Part shown: piece after piece, positions 21,409-35,424 of the stretch | How the letters are laid out: each line of letters starts with the position of its first letter | How positions within the stretch are numbered: the stretch's first letter is position 1 | NCBI RefSeq assembly: GCF_964340395.1 | Contig: NC_135553.1 | Span: 13,592,501 to 13,654,500 of the forward strand | DNA from: Glandiceps talaboti | Taxonomy: Eukaryota > Hemichordata > Enteropneusta > Spengelidae | Reading direction: 5' to 3' | DNA: 62,000 bases | Program-made: the position numbers and the translations under genes | The notes under the pieces: model-generated | The model's database searches: none | What the model saw: only the letters and a program-made list of their open reading frames with translations | What the model was told of the DNA's origin: nothing

Positions 21409-21701
21409 AATACTACCAAATTAGAGAGACTTTAGAGTTTCAATTAGACGGCACAATGGTTGTTTTACATCTCACTCAACACTTGTTACAAACTTCATAA
21501 AAATATAAAGAGTGGTCATAGCATAGGGACATAAAATCATACATTTTATCTTCACTGTGAACACAAACACTAGTGTCCCATCTGAATGTTAACCGCTTGT
21601 AATGTTTATTTATGTCCACAGTGAGATAAACTGTAACAGTTTATGTGTGGGCTATCATTGTCTGTCTGTCTGTTTGTTTGTTTGTTTGTTTGTTTGTTTG
21701 T

Positions 21702-21740
<39 letters not shown>

Positions 21741-21807
21741 GTACATTGTGAGACGTAAAACACCATTTTGAAATTTAAAGTATGTGCTCTCTCTAGTTTG
21801 GTGGTAA
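21409..21807. mobile_element. MITE family A, copy 1
   Basis: The left end reads TACTACCAAATTAGAGAGAC; the right end is the near reverse complement (GCTCTCTCTAGTTTGGTGGTA). The arms extend inward for about 60 bp, including GTTTTACATCTCAC against GTGAGACGTAAAAC. The element is about 400 bp with no coding capacity. Its right half has grown a GTTT/GTT microsatellite (21,665-21,739). A TA dinucleotide borders each end, as expected for a TA target-site duplication. Confidence 0.75.
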
Positions 21808-22491
21808 AGTATCAATTTCTCTGCCCTGTCGAAAGAAAAGATTTGTGGTGACACAAATGACAATATTGCTGTTGACATAATCTAGGTCTGGCGACACTTG
21901 AACATGGTACGACGTCGAACATAACTAAAACCCATTTCAGTTTACAACTTGGGCAATTTCGGCCATGGGACTTACACATATTAGAATCTCGATAATTTGC
22001 ATATTCAACAACATTATAAACGTACCACCATGTCTACATGTATGCAAATCTCGCTTCTATTTATTGAATAGAATTTTGGGACCAGACTACTGTACTAACA
22101 AACATCAACCTAAACTTTGGACATCGGAGTGATTTGCATAATTTCTATAACACGGTCAGCGAGTTGTTGTTTTAACAATTTTCCGATCAGTGGTACCAAA
22201 TTGTGCATACATCATTGTAAAATATCGTATTCAGAGTCGACATACGTACACTTGTTCACCAAGTCAGTACTACATATAACTGTGGAGTTTATATACACGT
22301 TTCAAATATGTTGCCTTGCCGGGTGATAGTGGGGTAAGAAAGCTATTACAAGTAGATTGACGCCCTACGCCCTATCTACATAATATTGCAATACTTAGTC
22401 GACTTTAGGCAGATTAAAGCGATAAAATATCACACACAACATCAACTAGGCTGTTCCGAAAATATGTCGAGTGCTGTTATTCGGTGGAAAC

Positions 22492-22869
22492 ATGAACAGG
22501 ACTGACACAATTAATCATGCTATTATTAAGGTTTCTTACGAATCATATCGGCTCTCAAACTGTAGTGCTAAAGTTGTAATTACGAATAAAGAACTGGACT
22601 CGGCGATCGACCCATACAACTGTTTTCTTTGGTACATTAACAATAAAGTTGTTGTGAAGATTTCTGATTCTAAAGTATGGCATATAACAATGCTTGATTT
22701 TATTGAACGGTGTGTCATCTTTTTGCCGTTTTCTTTTCTGACAAGGAAATGGTTAAACTCAGTGAAAGGGCCACTGGCGAACATTTTCAGTCATTTCTCA
22801 AAAATTATATCCAATGTGGTGACACTTTTCGATCTGTTCTCTGTGAACTTTGTTCCAAAATACCCCTAG
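22492..22869 (+). other. unassigned ORF, 125 aa
   Basis: This is the longest non-repetitive ORF in the left 39 kb, starting MNRTDTINHAIIKVSYESYR and ending FSVNFVPKYP. It has no recognisable motif, repeat or signal peptide. In AT-rich eukaryotic DNA an ORF of this length can occur by chance, and no splice-linked neighbours were found. Kept only as a candidate to search. Confidence 0.15.
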
Positions 22870-23255
22870 AACATATTTCATTCTAAGATGGGGATGTGTT
22901 TTTTACAGGTTCTCTCGTCTTATACCCAATTCATCCCTTCCCAATCCTTCCAAATGTCGTTAAAAAACAGTCCTTTTTACGACAACCATAAGAAGCGTAG
23001 TACACGCTAGCCTCGCGACGACAACAGAAAATAATACTCCCGAAAATGACCACTGTATGAAGAATGGTTATCACAGTTTCTCAAAAAACGATTTCTTCTC
23101 TTTAAGTTATGCAGACAAGAATGGACACGGTTTGGTACATAATGGTTTTTGTGAAGGGTACAATCCTAACTAGATTGATAATCAATATCCTGTCAATACG
23201 AGTATCAAAAAAATGAGCAGAGTCGGTAGCACAGGGACTCAAAAATCCCAACCAA

Positions 23256-23266
<11 letters not shown>

Positions 23267-23310
<44 letters not shown>
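23267..23310. repeat. (TG)n microsatellite
   Basis: Twenty-two TG units in one pure run. Confidence 0.97.
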
Positions 23311-23311
<1 letters not shown>

Positions 23312-25749
23312 TATAATTCATGACCATTCAGATTTAAGAGGTCTGCCCAGACACCTCCAAACGACACGAAAGTTGTAAACAGTGTGTGAAAACAGTTTCA
23401 ACTAGCAAAGTGACCTCAAGATTACTGCGATTTTCTTGTTTACTGAACTACTCAGGTTTTTTTATATTTTGTACTAGCAAGCTGCTATACGGACATACTT
23501 TAGTATGGAGAGCGTACCATGTACCAACAGCGTTTATGGTTTTTTAATTGTAAATTACAGCGCGGTTCAAGGGTTTGACGAGCGACTTCGTTGCCACTTA
23601 ATAACTGGTTTTCTAGCCTTAAAAATGTTTGTATCTCCATACAGATTATGTCAGTCAGTAACTCCAGGTAAATTTACTTCTACTTGTGAACTTTAGTTTC
23701 GTTTGACAGATTACCGAGTACATATTTTTGATAAAGCAATCACTCTAGGTTCGGTGTGTGACACAAATTGGTCAATTGTGTTATGTTTCTATCTGTGGAA
23801 GTCAAGAGTCCGTGTCCCTTGATGTTTTAATGAAGGTATGTGTTCGTTCAGAATAGCACAGTAACTATTGTCTACCGTTGAAATGTGTGAGACATTCGTT
23901 AACTCGTGTGGTGGGATTTTGTTCGAAGATGACAGCAAAACCTTGATGAACTCCAAGTTTGAACATGCATGCAAATTGGATTTCAAAACATGGCGTCATG
24001 CTTATAAGCCTACATACAGTTAGTGTTATTTAAAAAAACATACACACGCAACGATCAGTTCGGTTCAAGCACACTACACAGCCATTAGCAGTTTCTACAC
24101 ACAAGAGTAGCAGCCTAATTTCGATAAATCTGTATTAACCACTCCACCATCATTATGTGCAAAGGTTGGTATTTTTAGCGCCCTGGGTTCGACACTGTGC
24201 CATTTTGCGATTATTTGCACGACTTGTGTCACAGAAGGTACGCCTTCAGCTCTCAACCGCTGCTATGCTTGTTATCTTTCTATAATAGGCACACAATTAA
24301 AAAACAGTGCTTAAACAACGCAGCAACCATCCGGATTTAGATCGTGCACAGAGATACATTTAGGCCAAGGCCATTTTAGGACAAATTTGCCGTGTTAGTA
24401 CACGTAAAAACGAATTAAAATTATCCAAATTGTGGGAAACAGAAAACGTTTCGGGATATTTTGAAGGACTACATACACTGTACTTGTTTTAAACTTTGTC
24501 AATATTAAACGCATGTGACTTTTGGATTTGCGGATGATTTTCTGCATTGTAAAGGTCAGTCTGTTTCACAAACAGCGTATGGTGTTGTTTGCACCCGACT
24601 TTATATTTTAACACTCACTAAAACACAATTTTAACGACCATAATGTGTTTATGTGTATTACCTTATATTTCTTTACTCCGGTGTGTCATGTACCATTCAG
24701 TTCAATTAATAGATCACTTCCTTCCACGCTGTAGATATCCAGTCGTGTCGTTCCGACAACTACGGTAGCGCTACCAACATGCAATGCGCGGGGTAAACAT
24801 ACACGCACCTGTCTGTTTGGCCATCCAGCCGATCGACGCTCACCTCACCTATATGCGTGGCTAATTGATCTGTACATGTAAGCGAGCTGCGTGTATATAT
24901 AAAAACAGTGATGTTAGCTTACCGGATGATATGTATTGCTAGCTAGGCGCTTACCACGAGCTTGTTTGGTAAGATTGCACATGTCATTACCAGCAGACCA
25001 GAGTGACGATTTTCCAATGCAAGACAAGTTCTTGAGAAACTTACAAATTTCATAAGTCTTACAAAGTCTTGAGTGATAAAAAGTTGCACAGATTCTAGTC
25101 TGACTTAGTCTTTAGATCACACGATAACGTCTGAGTTTACTAAAGTTTGTGATTATTAGCATCCACCCAAACTCATCGTGTCGAAAATGGGCGGTGAAGT
25201 TCCATCGAATATGGAATGCGATAAATAAAGTGTTACCGATTCGGTGATTGGACAACACTCAGGGTCCAGAGATTCCAGGGCCAACCACTTCAACGAAGAA
25301 AAATGCCCTGTGCGATTTGCTGTAAAAATGTATTCTTTTGTTTCGAAGAGATTAAAACACTGAAACAATGAAAACATATACATGGTGACAGTTTGTTAGC
25401 CTTTGGAGCACAGATGCTTTATTTCTTTCAAGTTATCTGGAAATGCTGTTCCCACTCGAAGTCACTGTCAATACTTTTCAACTTCGATACACGGAGAAAA
25501 AAACCGACAGTTCCCTGAGTTGGAATGATCGCAAAAAAACCCCCACAAAAAACAACAACAACAAAAACACCCACCTATTGTGACCAGAGCGTGTAAACAG
25601 CCATGCAATATTGTTTTGCACGATATAGTTTTTAACTATACCCTACACCGCTCCAAATCATAACTTAGTGAACTTCCAACAAAGTTTACAATGCATGATG
25701 TTGGTTTCATAAATGACCATGCAATGTTTGGGACAAAACCAATATTCAC

Positions 25750-26385
25750 GTGTATGGTTTCAGACACAATATCACGCTATGTTACGGTTTCAGACGAATT
25801 AATACAATCGTCATGTTTGCTTCAGACAAAATAACATAACACAATCTGTGTGTTGCTTTCAGACAGAATAACATGATAATCGTCATGTTGTTTTCAGACA
25901 AAATAACACAATTGCTATGTTGGATTCAGACGAAATAACATTAGTTATGTTGGTTTCAGACAAAATAACACAATCGCCATGTTGGTTTCAGACAAAGTAG
26001 CATATTCGTTATGTTGTATTCAGACAAAATAACAATCGTTATGTTGTATTCAGACAAAATAACAATCGTTATGTTGGTTTCAGACAAAATAACACAATCG
26101 CCATGTTGGTTTCAGACAAAATAACATAATCGTTATGTTGGTTTCAGACAAAATAACATAATCGTTATGTTGGTTTCAGACAAAATAACAAAACAGTCAT
26201 GTTCGTTTCAGACAAAATAATACAGTCGTTATGTTGATTTCCGACAAAATAACGCAATTATTGTTGTGTTTAATTCATACAAATCAGCACAGATCACTGT
26301 ATATGGCTTCGGATAAAATAACATAATCGACCTGTTGGTTTCAGACAAAATAACACAGTCGTCATGTTGGTTACAAACAAAATAT
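25750..26385. repeat. 32-bp minisatellite, about 19-20 copies
   Basis: The unit reads about TTCAGACAAAATAACACAAT then CGTCATGTTGGT. Copies vary at CGTCATG/CGTTATG/CGCCATG and lengths range from about 27 to 34 bp by small gaps. The centre (26,040-26,220) is the most regular; both ends are eroded. Confidence 0.92.
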
Positions 26386-26477
26386 GAGTTCATATACATA
26401 GTTATCAACATACTCGGTGTGTTTGTTCAATGCAAATAAATATCTAATAATACATGTATCACGTTTGTGTGATTCTT

Positions 26478-26478
<1 letters not shown>

Positions 26479-26526
<48 letters not shown>

Positions 26527-26528
26527 TA

Positions 26529-26582
<54 letters not shown>

Positions 26583-26631
26583 TTGTTTGTTTGTTTGTTT
26601 GTTTGTTTGTTTGTTTGTTTGTTTGTTTGTT
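26479..26631. repeat. compound tetranucleotide tract GATT-GTCT-TTTG
   Basis: Three pure blocks follow each other: (GATT)n to about 26,527, (GTCT)n at 26,531-26,582 and (TTTG)n at 26,582-26,631. It sits between the main minisatellite and a further unit of the same minisatellite at 26,632-26,668 (TCAGACAAAATAACATTATG). The ORFs on both strands here are artefacts. Confidence 0.95.
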
Positions 26632-26668
26632 TCAGACAAAATAACATTATGTTCATGTTGGTTTCAGG

Positions 26669-29235
26669 TCTAGACATTGACATTACTGTACCATGGTTAT
26701 GATTAGATAGAATACTGTATTAGTGATCAAAATATCCCTCTAGAATATTCTGTTTTTGAAACAAATTAAAATGATAAATGAGTTCAGAGTTCGAGGGGTT
26801 TCACACTGATGAGACAATTGTGTGACAAAATTCTTAATGTTCCGTGTTTGTCATCAGCTAAATATGTGTTCGGTACTGTCCAATAAATTAATCTAGTAGG
26901 TATCCAAGATTGAGAAGAAGAAGAAAAGTTGTCCCGAATTTATTTCGCGATCAGTACTTCATTCCTAGAAATGCATTCTTATGGCTAGATTTTCACAAAT
27001 TAAACATATTAAAAGAAACTTTACTCAGCTACCACTATGTTATAATTGCGAATTGTACAAAACGGTAAATGTCAGCTGCTTCGTTTTATGTACACAACAA
27101 GCGTTCGAAACTCAAAGACGAAATAGGCTAGGAAATGCCCAATTTGAATGTTCTGTTGGTGCACTCAATATGAATGGGTTTTGATAATCTACATTTTATT
27201 ATTTTTGCTTCATAATGATGTAGAACAATTTTGTCAGTGAGTCTGGATTATTTTTTTCACGGCTGTACAAGGTTTTGTGAATACATTTTTGTCATTTGCG
27301 AATCGTACTTTTGTCACTGAGGAGTTTTTGAAAACCCGTTTCATCGGTTTAAATACCAATTATTTTTTGTTGGAGATAGAATCTTTTTTTTTTTAAAAAT
27401 AAATTTTGAAAGGCATATGGACTATTTTCTGGGAAACCAAGGAAAACTATTTACACATGTTATGACCTCATCAGAGATATTGAATTTCTCTGAATAGTTA
27501 TAATAGAAAGATTTACAGGTTAAATCTCACTATAATGACTGACTACCCAAGTGTGTGATTACTTGATGTTAAAAATATTATATTCTAAGCACGTGTTTCA
27601 TTTGATCATTTTTATCTGAAATTTGCAACTATTTCTATTTTTTAAATTCTCAATCGTACTTTTGGTTTACATTATTCAAATGTAATTGCTATGCTTTAAA
27701 TAGTAAGACATATTGCTTATCTCAGAAGTTTTAAAATAAGGAACATCCAAGCATACAAATCAGATAGTATTGTGGGTACAATATTGTAGCGCATTCCCAG
27801 ACCCTCACTAATGATGATGCTATACATTCTGTCCACATATAAATTGGCAATTTTCAGCGTAATTTAATTAATAGCAGTCATCGAATCAACAAACATCTTT
27901 GTTTTTGACTCGGGTGTTACTTGGGTGTACCGAGCAGAACGCGTTGGTCAGCTGTGACCACCTCTCAAATTTAAAGCCTGCGATCAGAAGATACCTAAGT
28001 AAACCTAAGTAAAAGGTTGAGATGTTCACCTGAATGACAAATCATTCAACGAGTGCACATAGTAATCGTGTCATTTTTGTTAAGGTTGGGAGTACCTTGT
28101 CTTGTCACGTGTAAACAAGAAACCTGATATGCCTGTCCTACTGGCATTTATTAGCGTGTATGTAAGATCAAACACTGCAAAGAATTCAAGCTGGTACTCG
28201 AAGCCCACAATCAATAACTGCCACACGTTCAACTCTTTGTTTTATTGACTAATATACAACTATGTAAGTGTAATTGTAGAGTTGAAAGTACTGTTCCAAG
28301 TTGTACAATCAATTTAGAAGAAGGGTTAGAAAGTTCACGTGTATGTACTCAGACATACCTACGGTATGGTGAACTAAACAGACACAAGCATATCGATATA
28401 GATAAAGGTATCGACCCACTCCTCGCCTTTTACAACTTGCTGGTGTCAGAAATCACAAATTACAGCCCCTGAAACAATAAATAACGATAGACAGAGTGAA
28501 AAATGTGTGGACGGGTGATAAACTCTTGATCGCCATATCTTTTATCGGATGATAAACCTTGCATTGCGGCCCCAGCCCCTTCGAATCAGTACGTGCACGT
28601 CCTAACTTATCGATGCTCACAATAATTATAGATGTATGATTTTTTTTTTTTAAATTTGCCGTTGTCTGCCTTTATTTTGACACTGTTTTACGATCGAGTA
28701 CAAACGGCTACACATTTTTCTTGATTTTGGGTGTCAACATAATTGACTGTACGTCACGAGTAAGTGTTAAATTTGACGTATAAAGTACGGAGTACTTCAA
28801 TTTGAAAGGTCCCTTGGTAGTTCGTTTGACCTGTGGATTGATGTGGTCGTGGGAGTACCATTGTGCTACAACTCAAAAATAAGAAGACTCATAAAAACCG
28901 GATCAGAACATTTCTCTGTGTTCTATATAGGAAGAATTACACAAGTATTGCTATAGTTACTAAAAAATATCCCTACGATTTATCCCTCATTTAACAGCTA
29001 GGCAAACCAGACAAAAGTCGCAAATGACGTAATTCTTGGGTACATCCAAATTTGTTGCATGTCCCTACAAATTTTCACAACCCTTACTACAAGAATTCTT
29101 TGTAGATATTTTAAAAAAAAAGGCTAATCCCTACGTGACACATATGCAATGATACACCTCAGAAACGCAAGGTGGTGTTATTGCATGATGTCTGCACTTA
29201 TAGCACTATGCAATATTCAAGCTGTGTGTTTCGGG
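26669..29235. other. no gene recognised
   Basis: Anonymous AT-rich sequence with short ORFs only. Confidence 0.5.
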
Positions 29236-29737
29236 ACTACCACATTAGAGAGAGTATAGAGTTTGAATTAGGCGGAAGGATGTTACTTACGTCTCACACA
29301 ATATTTTTTTTGTTAGTAATTACAATAAAGAAAATGCTGACGCTGATAACATGAACACATCAAATTAGAAATTCTTCGCACTATGAACACGAATCAACAT
29401 CTCACTGTCTGGTGGAACAAGAAGATTCAAACTCAAAACTGTGTATTTGCGATAAAATGTAACACAGTGAACAGCTGACACCTAAATATCACATTTTATC
29501 CAACTGTGAACACTGGTTTTTTGGGTTTTAATCTTCTTTTGTCTCGCCTGACAGTGGTGTTTATTTATTTGTGTTCACAGTAAGATAAAATATATCATTT
29601 CACGTGCATGCGCGCTATCATTGTTTGCATTTCGTTGTGTCATTGTAGCAAAATAGCTTGACTACATAATGTGAAATGTAAAAACACACACCAGTGAAAC
29701 TCTAACTGAAACTCTATACTCTCTTTAGTTTGGTAGT
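29236..29737. mobile_element. MITE family A, copy 2
   Basis: The left end is ACTACCACATTAGAGAGAGT then ATAGAGTTTGAATTAGG; the right end is the reverse complement (ACTCTATACTCTCTTTAGTT, TGGTAGT). Internal words shared with copies 1 and 3 include GTCTCACACAAT, ACATTTTATC and GTGAACAC. It is about 500 bp, the longest of the three copies. The 109-codon minus ORF starting nearby is anonymous. Confidence 0.78.
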
Positions 29738-31065
29738 AAAACCATAGTACACAAATTATTGATATATTTTTCAGGAATGTGAATTCGCAAATAAAGCTGT
29801 TCATGGTGAATCTCGATCCACACCGACAACTGAACCGGAAACTTATGAGAATTTTCAATCTGCAAACCCAACTATATTGTGTTTGGGGTTTTGCAACAAG
29901 TACATATAAATTATAAGTAAGTATATGTGGGCATTTTTCTTGAAAACGTGGTTGCGGAGTACATACCAACCTACATGATCAATGCAAAGCTCCAGTGGCT
30001 GTGACTAGAACGATCTTTTCAAGTAACATTTTTGACATGTCATGTTCCTGTACCCCCCATTGGCATTGATGTCTTTTGGATAGACAAGTTGTCAAACAAC
30101 TATCAACATGCCACAAATTTGCGTGACCATGACTGTTTACATACACTGACATAAAGACCAGTGTACACTAGTGTCGTCAACTATATGTAACGAGTTAGGT
30201 TAGCTCATAAGGAGCTTTGAAGCTTTTTCCAGTAAAAATATGCTTTATTTTCCAACAAGTGACAGCTATAAATATCCATATACAACCTGTGAAGGAACAG
30301 ACCAACGCCATCCAAGCACTGAACCCTAACAATATAATAGGTCCGCACCGGAAATCGTCGATCGAAGAACAATACAGACACATTCATATTTTACAAATCT
30401 TCAAACCTCTCAGTGCATGAATATGTAGCTTCATTATCTATTGATAATTCTGAGACAATTCTGGCAACATTGTAATTTACTTGCCACTGTACAACAGTTC
30501 CGGATTTGGGACACGCACACGTACATGATATGAACGCATTGCCCTTGCAAAGGTACACGTCACTACGCATGTATGTACCGTAGTAGACAAGTATACCCCT
30601 GTAGTGTTCGGGTCAGTGCTCGTGCCTCAAAGGACACGCCGAGGTCCGAGTTAGAAGGCGAACATATTACAGCTTGCTAATTTATCAACCAGGTCTTATT
30701 TGCGGGTAAGATATAGCGTTCTATAAAATCAATTCAACTTTTTTCTGTGAGGTGATCATTCGGTGCATTTGTGGCAACAAGTATAGCTTCAATTTACAGC
30801 TATTTTAATAGAACATGTAATAGTCTTCACCAATAGTTTACTACATTGCAATCTTGCTCATAAACTTGAAGTAGTCGGATGTAGCATTCGATTCAAGGGC
30901 AAGTTAATCCCACATTCAATAGCTTTGGTTATGTTTGTTGTACGACTAGGCAAAACAGATAGCGCTATCATAATTCTTAGCTACTGTTCTTGCTCGTAAA
31001 TTCAAACTTGCCAGGATGTTTCCGAGATACACTTGACTTCCAAACTTTTTGGATATCGTCAAGTG
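29738..31065. other. no gene recognised
   Basis: Anonymous sequence; short ORFs only. Confidence 0.5.
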
Positions 31066-31220
31066 GATGGTCGGTCGGTCGGTCGGTCCGTCCCTCCTTC
31101 CGCCCCTTCCTCCCTCCATTCATTCATCCATCCATCCATCCATCCATTCATTCATTCATCCGTCTTTCCTTCCATCCATCCATCCATAACCTACCTACCT
31201 ACCAACCAACCTACCTACAT
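31066..31220. repeat. cluster of tetranucleotide repeats (GGTC, CATC/CATT, CTAC)
   Basis: Short blocks of GGTC, then CATC and CATT, then CTAC/CAAC follow one another within 155 bp. The Ser/Pro/His-rich ORFs crossing it are artefacts. Confidence 0.85.
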
Positions 31221-32945
31221 CCCCACCTAACATCCTATACCTATGTTTACGATCGACCATTCTTCGTATCTGTCTGTCCATCTATTTCTATATATATCTG
31301 TCTTTTTATCTCATGTCAATCTGTCTGTTCTTAATCTTTTGTCCTAATGTCTTTATTCGCACCATTCGTCTTATCTTTCATTCCAAACAAAATACTTCAA
31401 TCCCCATTTGTTGTCTTTCTCCCTCATTCCTGATCATATAGCCACGATTTCTTTTCTTTTTTTTCCTTTTTTTTGGGGGGGGGGGGTAGGGAGGGAGGGA
31501 GAAAGACATGTTATAAAGTTTACCTGTTACTGTTACACCAAGTTGATAAATGAAATAGAAGAACTTGAAACGAAATAACTGGTAGTAACTTTGAAATGTG
31601 AAATGTACTTACCGTTGACAAGTCTATAAGACCAAGTCGATGGTGAGATAATCGTCCAGATAGACCGGCTCTGCAATATGTTCTACTTTTGATCAAGTAC
31701 TGCATACCAAAGCCAGGTTTGTTGTATGTATGTATGTGTGTCAAAACAACAAATCATGAGAACGGAACTCCTATTGTCGTACCCTGATAACACTATTTGT
31801 TCAGAGTACCAATACTACTAATGCTATATGCAAATTCAGAGTAAATTACAATTTCTCGTGCAGTTTCCAAGCGTTAAAGACAATCGATGAGAACGCGATA
31901 TCGTATGATTGCTGTAAATTAGATGTTGTCTGTATAATACTGGGTCAGATAATGCGAAACTAACGTATGTAGACTAATTCTCTGTCATTTTTTATTCGCA
32001 GAATTGCTTAATTTTATTACATACTAAGAACTACCACCGAATAAGGATAGAGGTACAGCGGGTACAAACTTTTTGAGGACGAAAGAAGTCACTTTGCCCT
32101 AAAAATGCATGGAATTGTCACATGATGTCTAACAACCCACGCCACTGGATGATTTGGGCCAACGTTGTCGGGTTATACCTGACTGTCTACTTCGCCACAT
32201 TCAAAGTTGACAGCGAATTATGGAGACTTTAATTATTACCCCTAGTTGACCCAAGTCACATTTTTTGCTGTAATTTATTTTTAACGATCATTAACAATCG
32301 ATTTGCCTTCGTCCTTTTGACCTATCAGCTGAGTGTGTGTGGGCATAGAAAAACAATAATCTTTACATTGGAATGATACAAGTCCGAAGTGTCAAAGATA
32401 ACGATCTTGAAGTCTAAAACATGCCATTGCTGGATTTAGAACTTAACAGGTTTAATCTTGATATTCGACGTCTACATTTGTTAATGTCACATAGATTCAA
32501 ACATTTAGACTGGAATGTTTTGCCAAGTTTCCAGCTCGTTTGTATTTGATATAGATACCACAGAATTAAAATATTTAGACTAGATTTGTTTTGCCAAGTT
32601 TCCTTCTTTCAGAACTTTCATGCTCGTATACTTTTCCTTGTTTGAGTCACGTGTGAAGTAAGAGAATGTCACTTTTTTTCCTAGTACCATTAGAAAGTGG
32701 GAATATTAAGATTACAAGAACTAAAGGGATGGTGACGTCAGAAATTTTAGTTGTGTGGTTGGAGGTGTGTAAATGTGTGTGTGTTGGGTGGGGGGGGGGG
32801 TGAGGAAGATTAGGGTTTTCGAATCCCTCTTTAGAATATCAAGTTGACCATCTTTCCGTATAATCTATTTTGACTATTAAACAAATCACCATACTTGTTA
32901 TGAATTAGCACATACAAATTACAATCAAACCCCCATTGAAATATG

Positions 32946-33002
<57 letters not shown>

Positions 33003-33502
33003 CCCCATACACTATTTTGCCCACTTTTACGAATGCATTATTTGACAAAACCAACCCAGATGACAAAATACAGTGACATATCGGTACAATGCTAAGTTTA
33101 TAAAAATATGATAAAACGACAAAGTTTAAATCTATATGAAATAATGTCTATAAATACGCAGTAGTGTGACAGCGGTAGATATATAGCATTTGGACCAAAG
33201 CCCGGAGACCAACCACCTGTTGCATCATGTCCAAGATTGTTTTTACTTAAAATGATAACACTTGAAATGTCTAAAAGCAAAACACACTTCACCGAGTATG
33301 CAGAGTTCGACAAGGTGGACCAAGATAATGGACGAAAATAACAGATGTGACACGGGATGTCAACAACAGTGTAGAGAAAATCAATATCAATCGATCATAC
33401 GTCATGTTTGAACAAGTCAGTATCAAATACATCGTTATACGCTTAGACATGTATGCAGTCACGGGTACTATCACTGAAACACATGAAGAGGCATATTGAG
33501 AG
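31221..33502. other. no gene recognised; simple-sequence runs
   Basis: Contains a pyrimidine-rich run and a G-run at about 31,448-31,500, a G-run at about 32,790-32,800 and an (AC)n tract of about 49 bp at 32,949-32,997. No gene seen. Confidence 0.5.
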
Positions 33503-33606
33503 GTACTTAGGAGACATTTCACAACCAAACAAACACACATATCGCGTAATATATACCTTTTGAATAGCGATATGTGTGTTTGTTTGTTAAATGTCTCCTA
33601 AGTAAC
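33503..33606. mobile_element. small foldback element
   Basis: An arm of about 43 bp (33,503-33,545, TACTTAGGAGACATTTCACA then ACCAAACAAACACACATATC) pairs with its near reverse complement at 33,567-33,606, with only a few differences and a 21-bp AT-rich loop. High arm identity suggests recent formation or gene conversion. Confidence 0.75.
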
Positions 33607-33676
33607 TATATAGATATAGATTAGGTAGACAGTAAACAAACGAGCATGCATAAATATGCGTGTACAAATAAATAGA

Positions 33677-33748
33677 CATACATACATACATACATACATA
33701 CATACATACATACATACATACATACATACATACATACATACATACACT

Positions 33749-33785
<37 letters not shown>
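33677..33785. repeat. compound (CATA)n-(CA)n microsatellite
   Basis: Seventeen CATA units (33,677-33,744) followed by about 16 CA units. The Val/Cys/Tyr ORF over it is an artefact. Confidence 0.95.
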
Positions 33786-33789
<4 letters not shown>

Positions 33790-35257
33790 ATACGATTATA
33801 TTATAATTAACTGCAAACACTATTGTTGTTATTAGTTACAAAATTAATGTAAGTGTTGGATTATAACTTTGTGACCTTGGATGTTCAACTCTGACATAGA
33901 ATTCAAATATGGAATTATTTTTCAATACATCGGATCCTGGTGAGAAGAAGTAAAAGTATAATAAAAAATCAACATAATTGTGTTCAGCCATAGACACTGT
34001 CAGCTCACAGTCAGTCCTCCATGCACGCCTAAAAGGCTGTTGCTAGCAATCAGACTCGGCGTATATGCTGGCGGAATCGCTTGCTTTTCAATTTGAAATG
34101 TAAGTTAGCAGTAAACCTTATATTGCATATTGAAACAAAGAGTCCATTTACCTTGCAGTTCTTAAACTTGCTCGAATGTACTATCAACTTATATCGAACC
34201 CCCCCCCCCTCCTTCCCCCTCATCTATGGTTCTTGTGATGTAACATTATCACTGGTTAATGGAAACGTTTACAACCACAATCATAATACGTGCACACATG
34301 TGATCATCATTTTGATGGGGGTATCATTGGTATCATACAATCATAAGTAGTACAGAATATGAAGATACTATGGCAACTGTTTTTTAGAGCATTTTACCTG
34401 TTCAAAATGAGTAAAATCGTGAAGCATTAGCTGTCTAAAACAATGTAGTACAGGTGACCATGTCACACTTTGCATAATTACGTACAGCGTTCACACATTC
34501 ACCTCCACTTATATTGTACATACATTTTATCGCGTTATATACAAAATTGAAAGATTTATCGAATATTAAAATTGTAGAGCTCGTTAAGAGATTACGGCGG
34601 CACGTTTAAAGAGGTGGCCTTGGGAAGCTTTCATTGAGTTATAAACATGATAAGAAAGTCATTACAGCTGCTATGGTGCAAAATGAGAACATAATTGCTT
34701 TTCATTGATAACAAGACACTTTCGGTGAGAAAAGTCTCGGAAATTTATTAGTTAAATTGCATATACTACAAACTTCGCACCACCTAGAGAACCAATATTG
34801 CCATCACTTTAAAGTCAAGTACGTTAATTACTTGATTTGCAGCTGTTTTATAGAAATAATTGTCGTAAATAAGGAAATTATAAAGTAATAATGAGTTTTT
34901 CAGTGTTTTATCATATCATGATATATTGCCTGATATATTGTATATACTATTAGTTACTGTGTTTACATTCATCCACTTTATGAAGGTGTTAAGGCCAAAA
35001 ATGAATTTCATTTTAGCGAGCAGCGGGGGGGGGGTTATTGAGTAAAAACGAGTTAAATATTCGAATTAATGTTGTATTCACGTAAAGTCAATTCTACACC
35101 CTTGAAGTAAACTATTTTTGTCAGAAAATTTTGCCACAGAGACTGTACTATGTGACACACAGTTTAACATGCTGCTGCTACTACTACTACTAGTAGTAGT
35201 ACACCTTATCTTGTCATGTTGTTTCTTTGCTTTCCATATTACACACACATTGTCCGG
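33786..35257. other. no gene recognised
   Basis: Anonymous sequence with a C-run at about 34,200 and a G-run at about 35,025. A palindromic CTACTACTACTAGTAGTAGTA occurs near 35,180. Confidence 0.5.
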
Positions 35258-35309
35258 TGTCCAATTCTAACGTAGTCCTTCCTGTGTCCAATTCTAACGT
35301 AGTCCTTTT
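35258..35309. repeat. 26-27 bp tandem duplication
   Basis: GTGTCCAATTCTAACGTAGT then CCTT appears twice in direct succession. Confidence 0.85.
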
Positions 35310-35424
35310 CTGTAGAGAAAATCGAGGCTTCATAAAACACATTCACGATCCTCAATAACACAATTGAAGCAGGTAAACCTGAAACAGATTGCCGTTCTTG
35401 CTCGACAAAAATCTTATCAATACT

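Larger units (their letters stand above)
21808..25749. other. no gene recognised, apart from one unassigned ORF
   Basis: About 3.9 kb holding a TG tract and the 125-codon ORF at 22.5 kb, listed separately. No other element seen. Confidence 0.5.

Noticed and set aside
31520-31744. 74-codon minus-strand ORF near the tetranucleotide cluster
   Set aside because: No recognisable motif and no splice-linked neighbour; chance ORFs of this size are common in the window.
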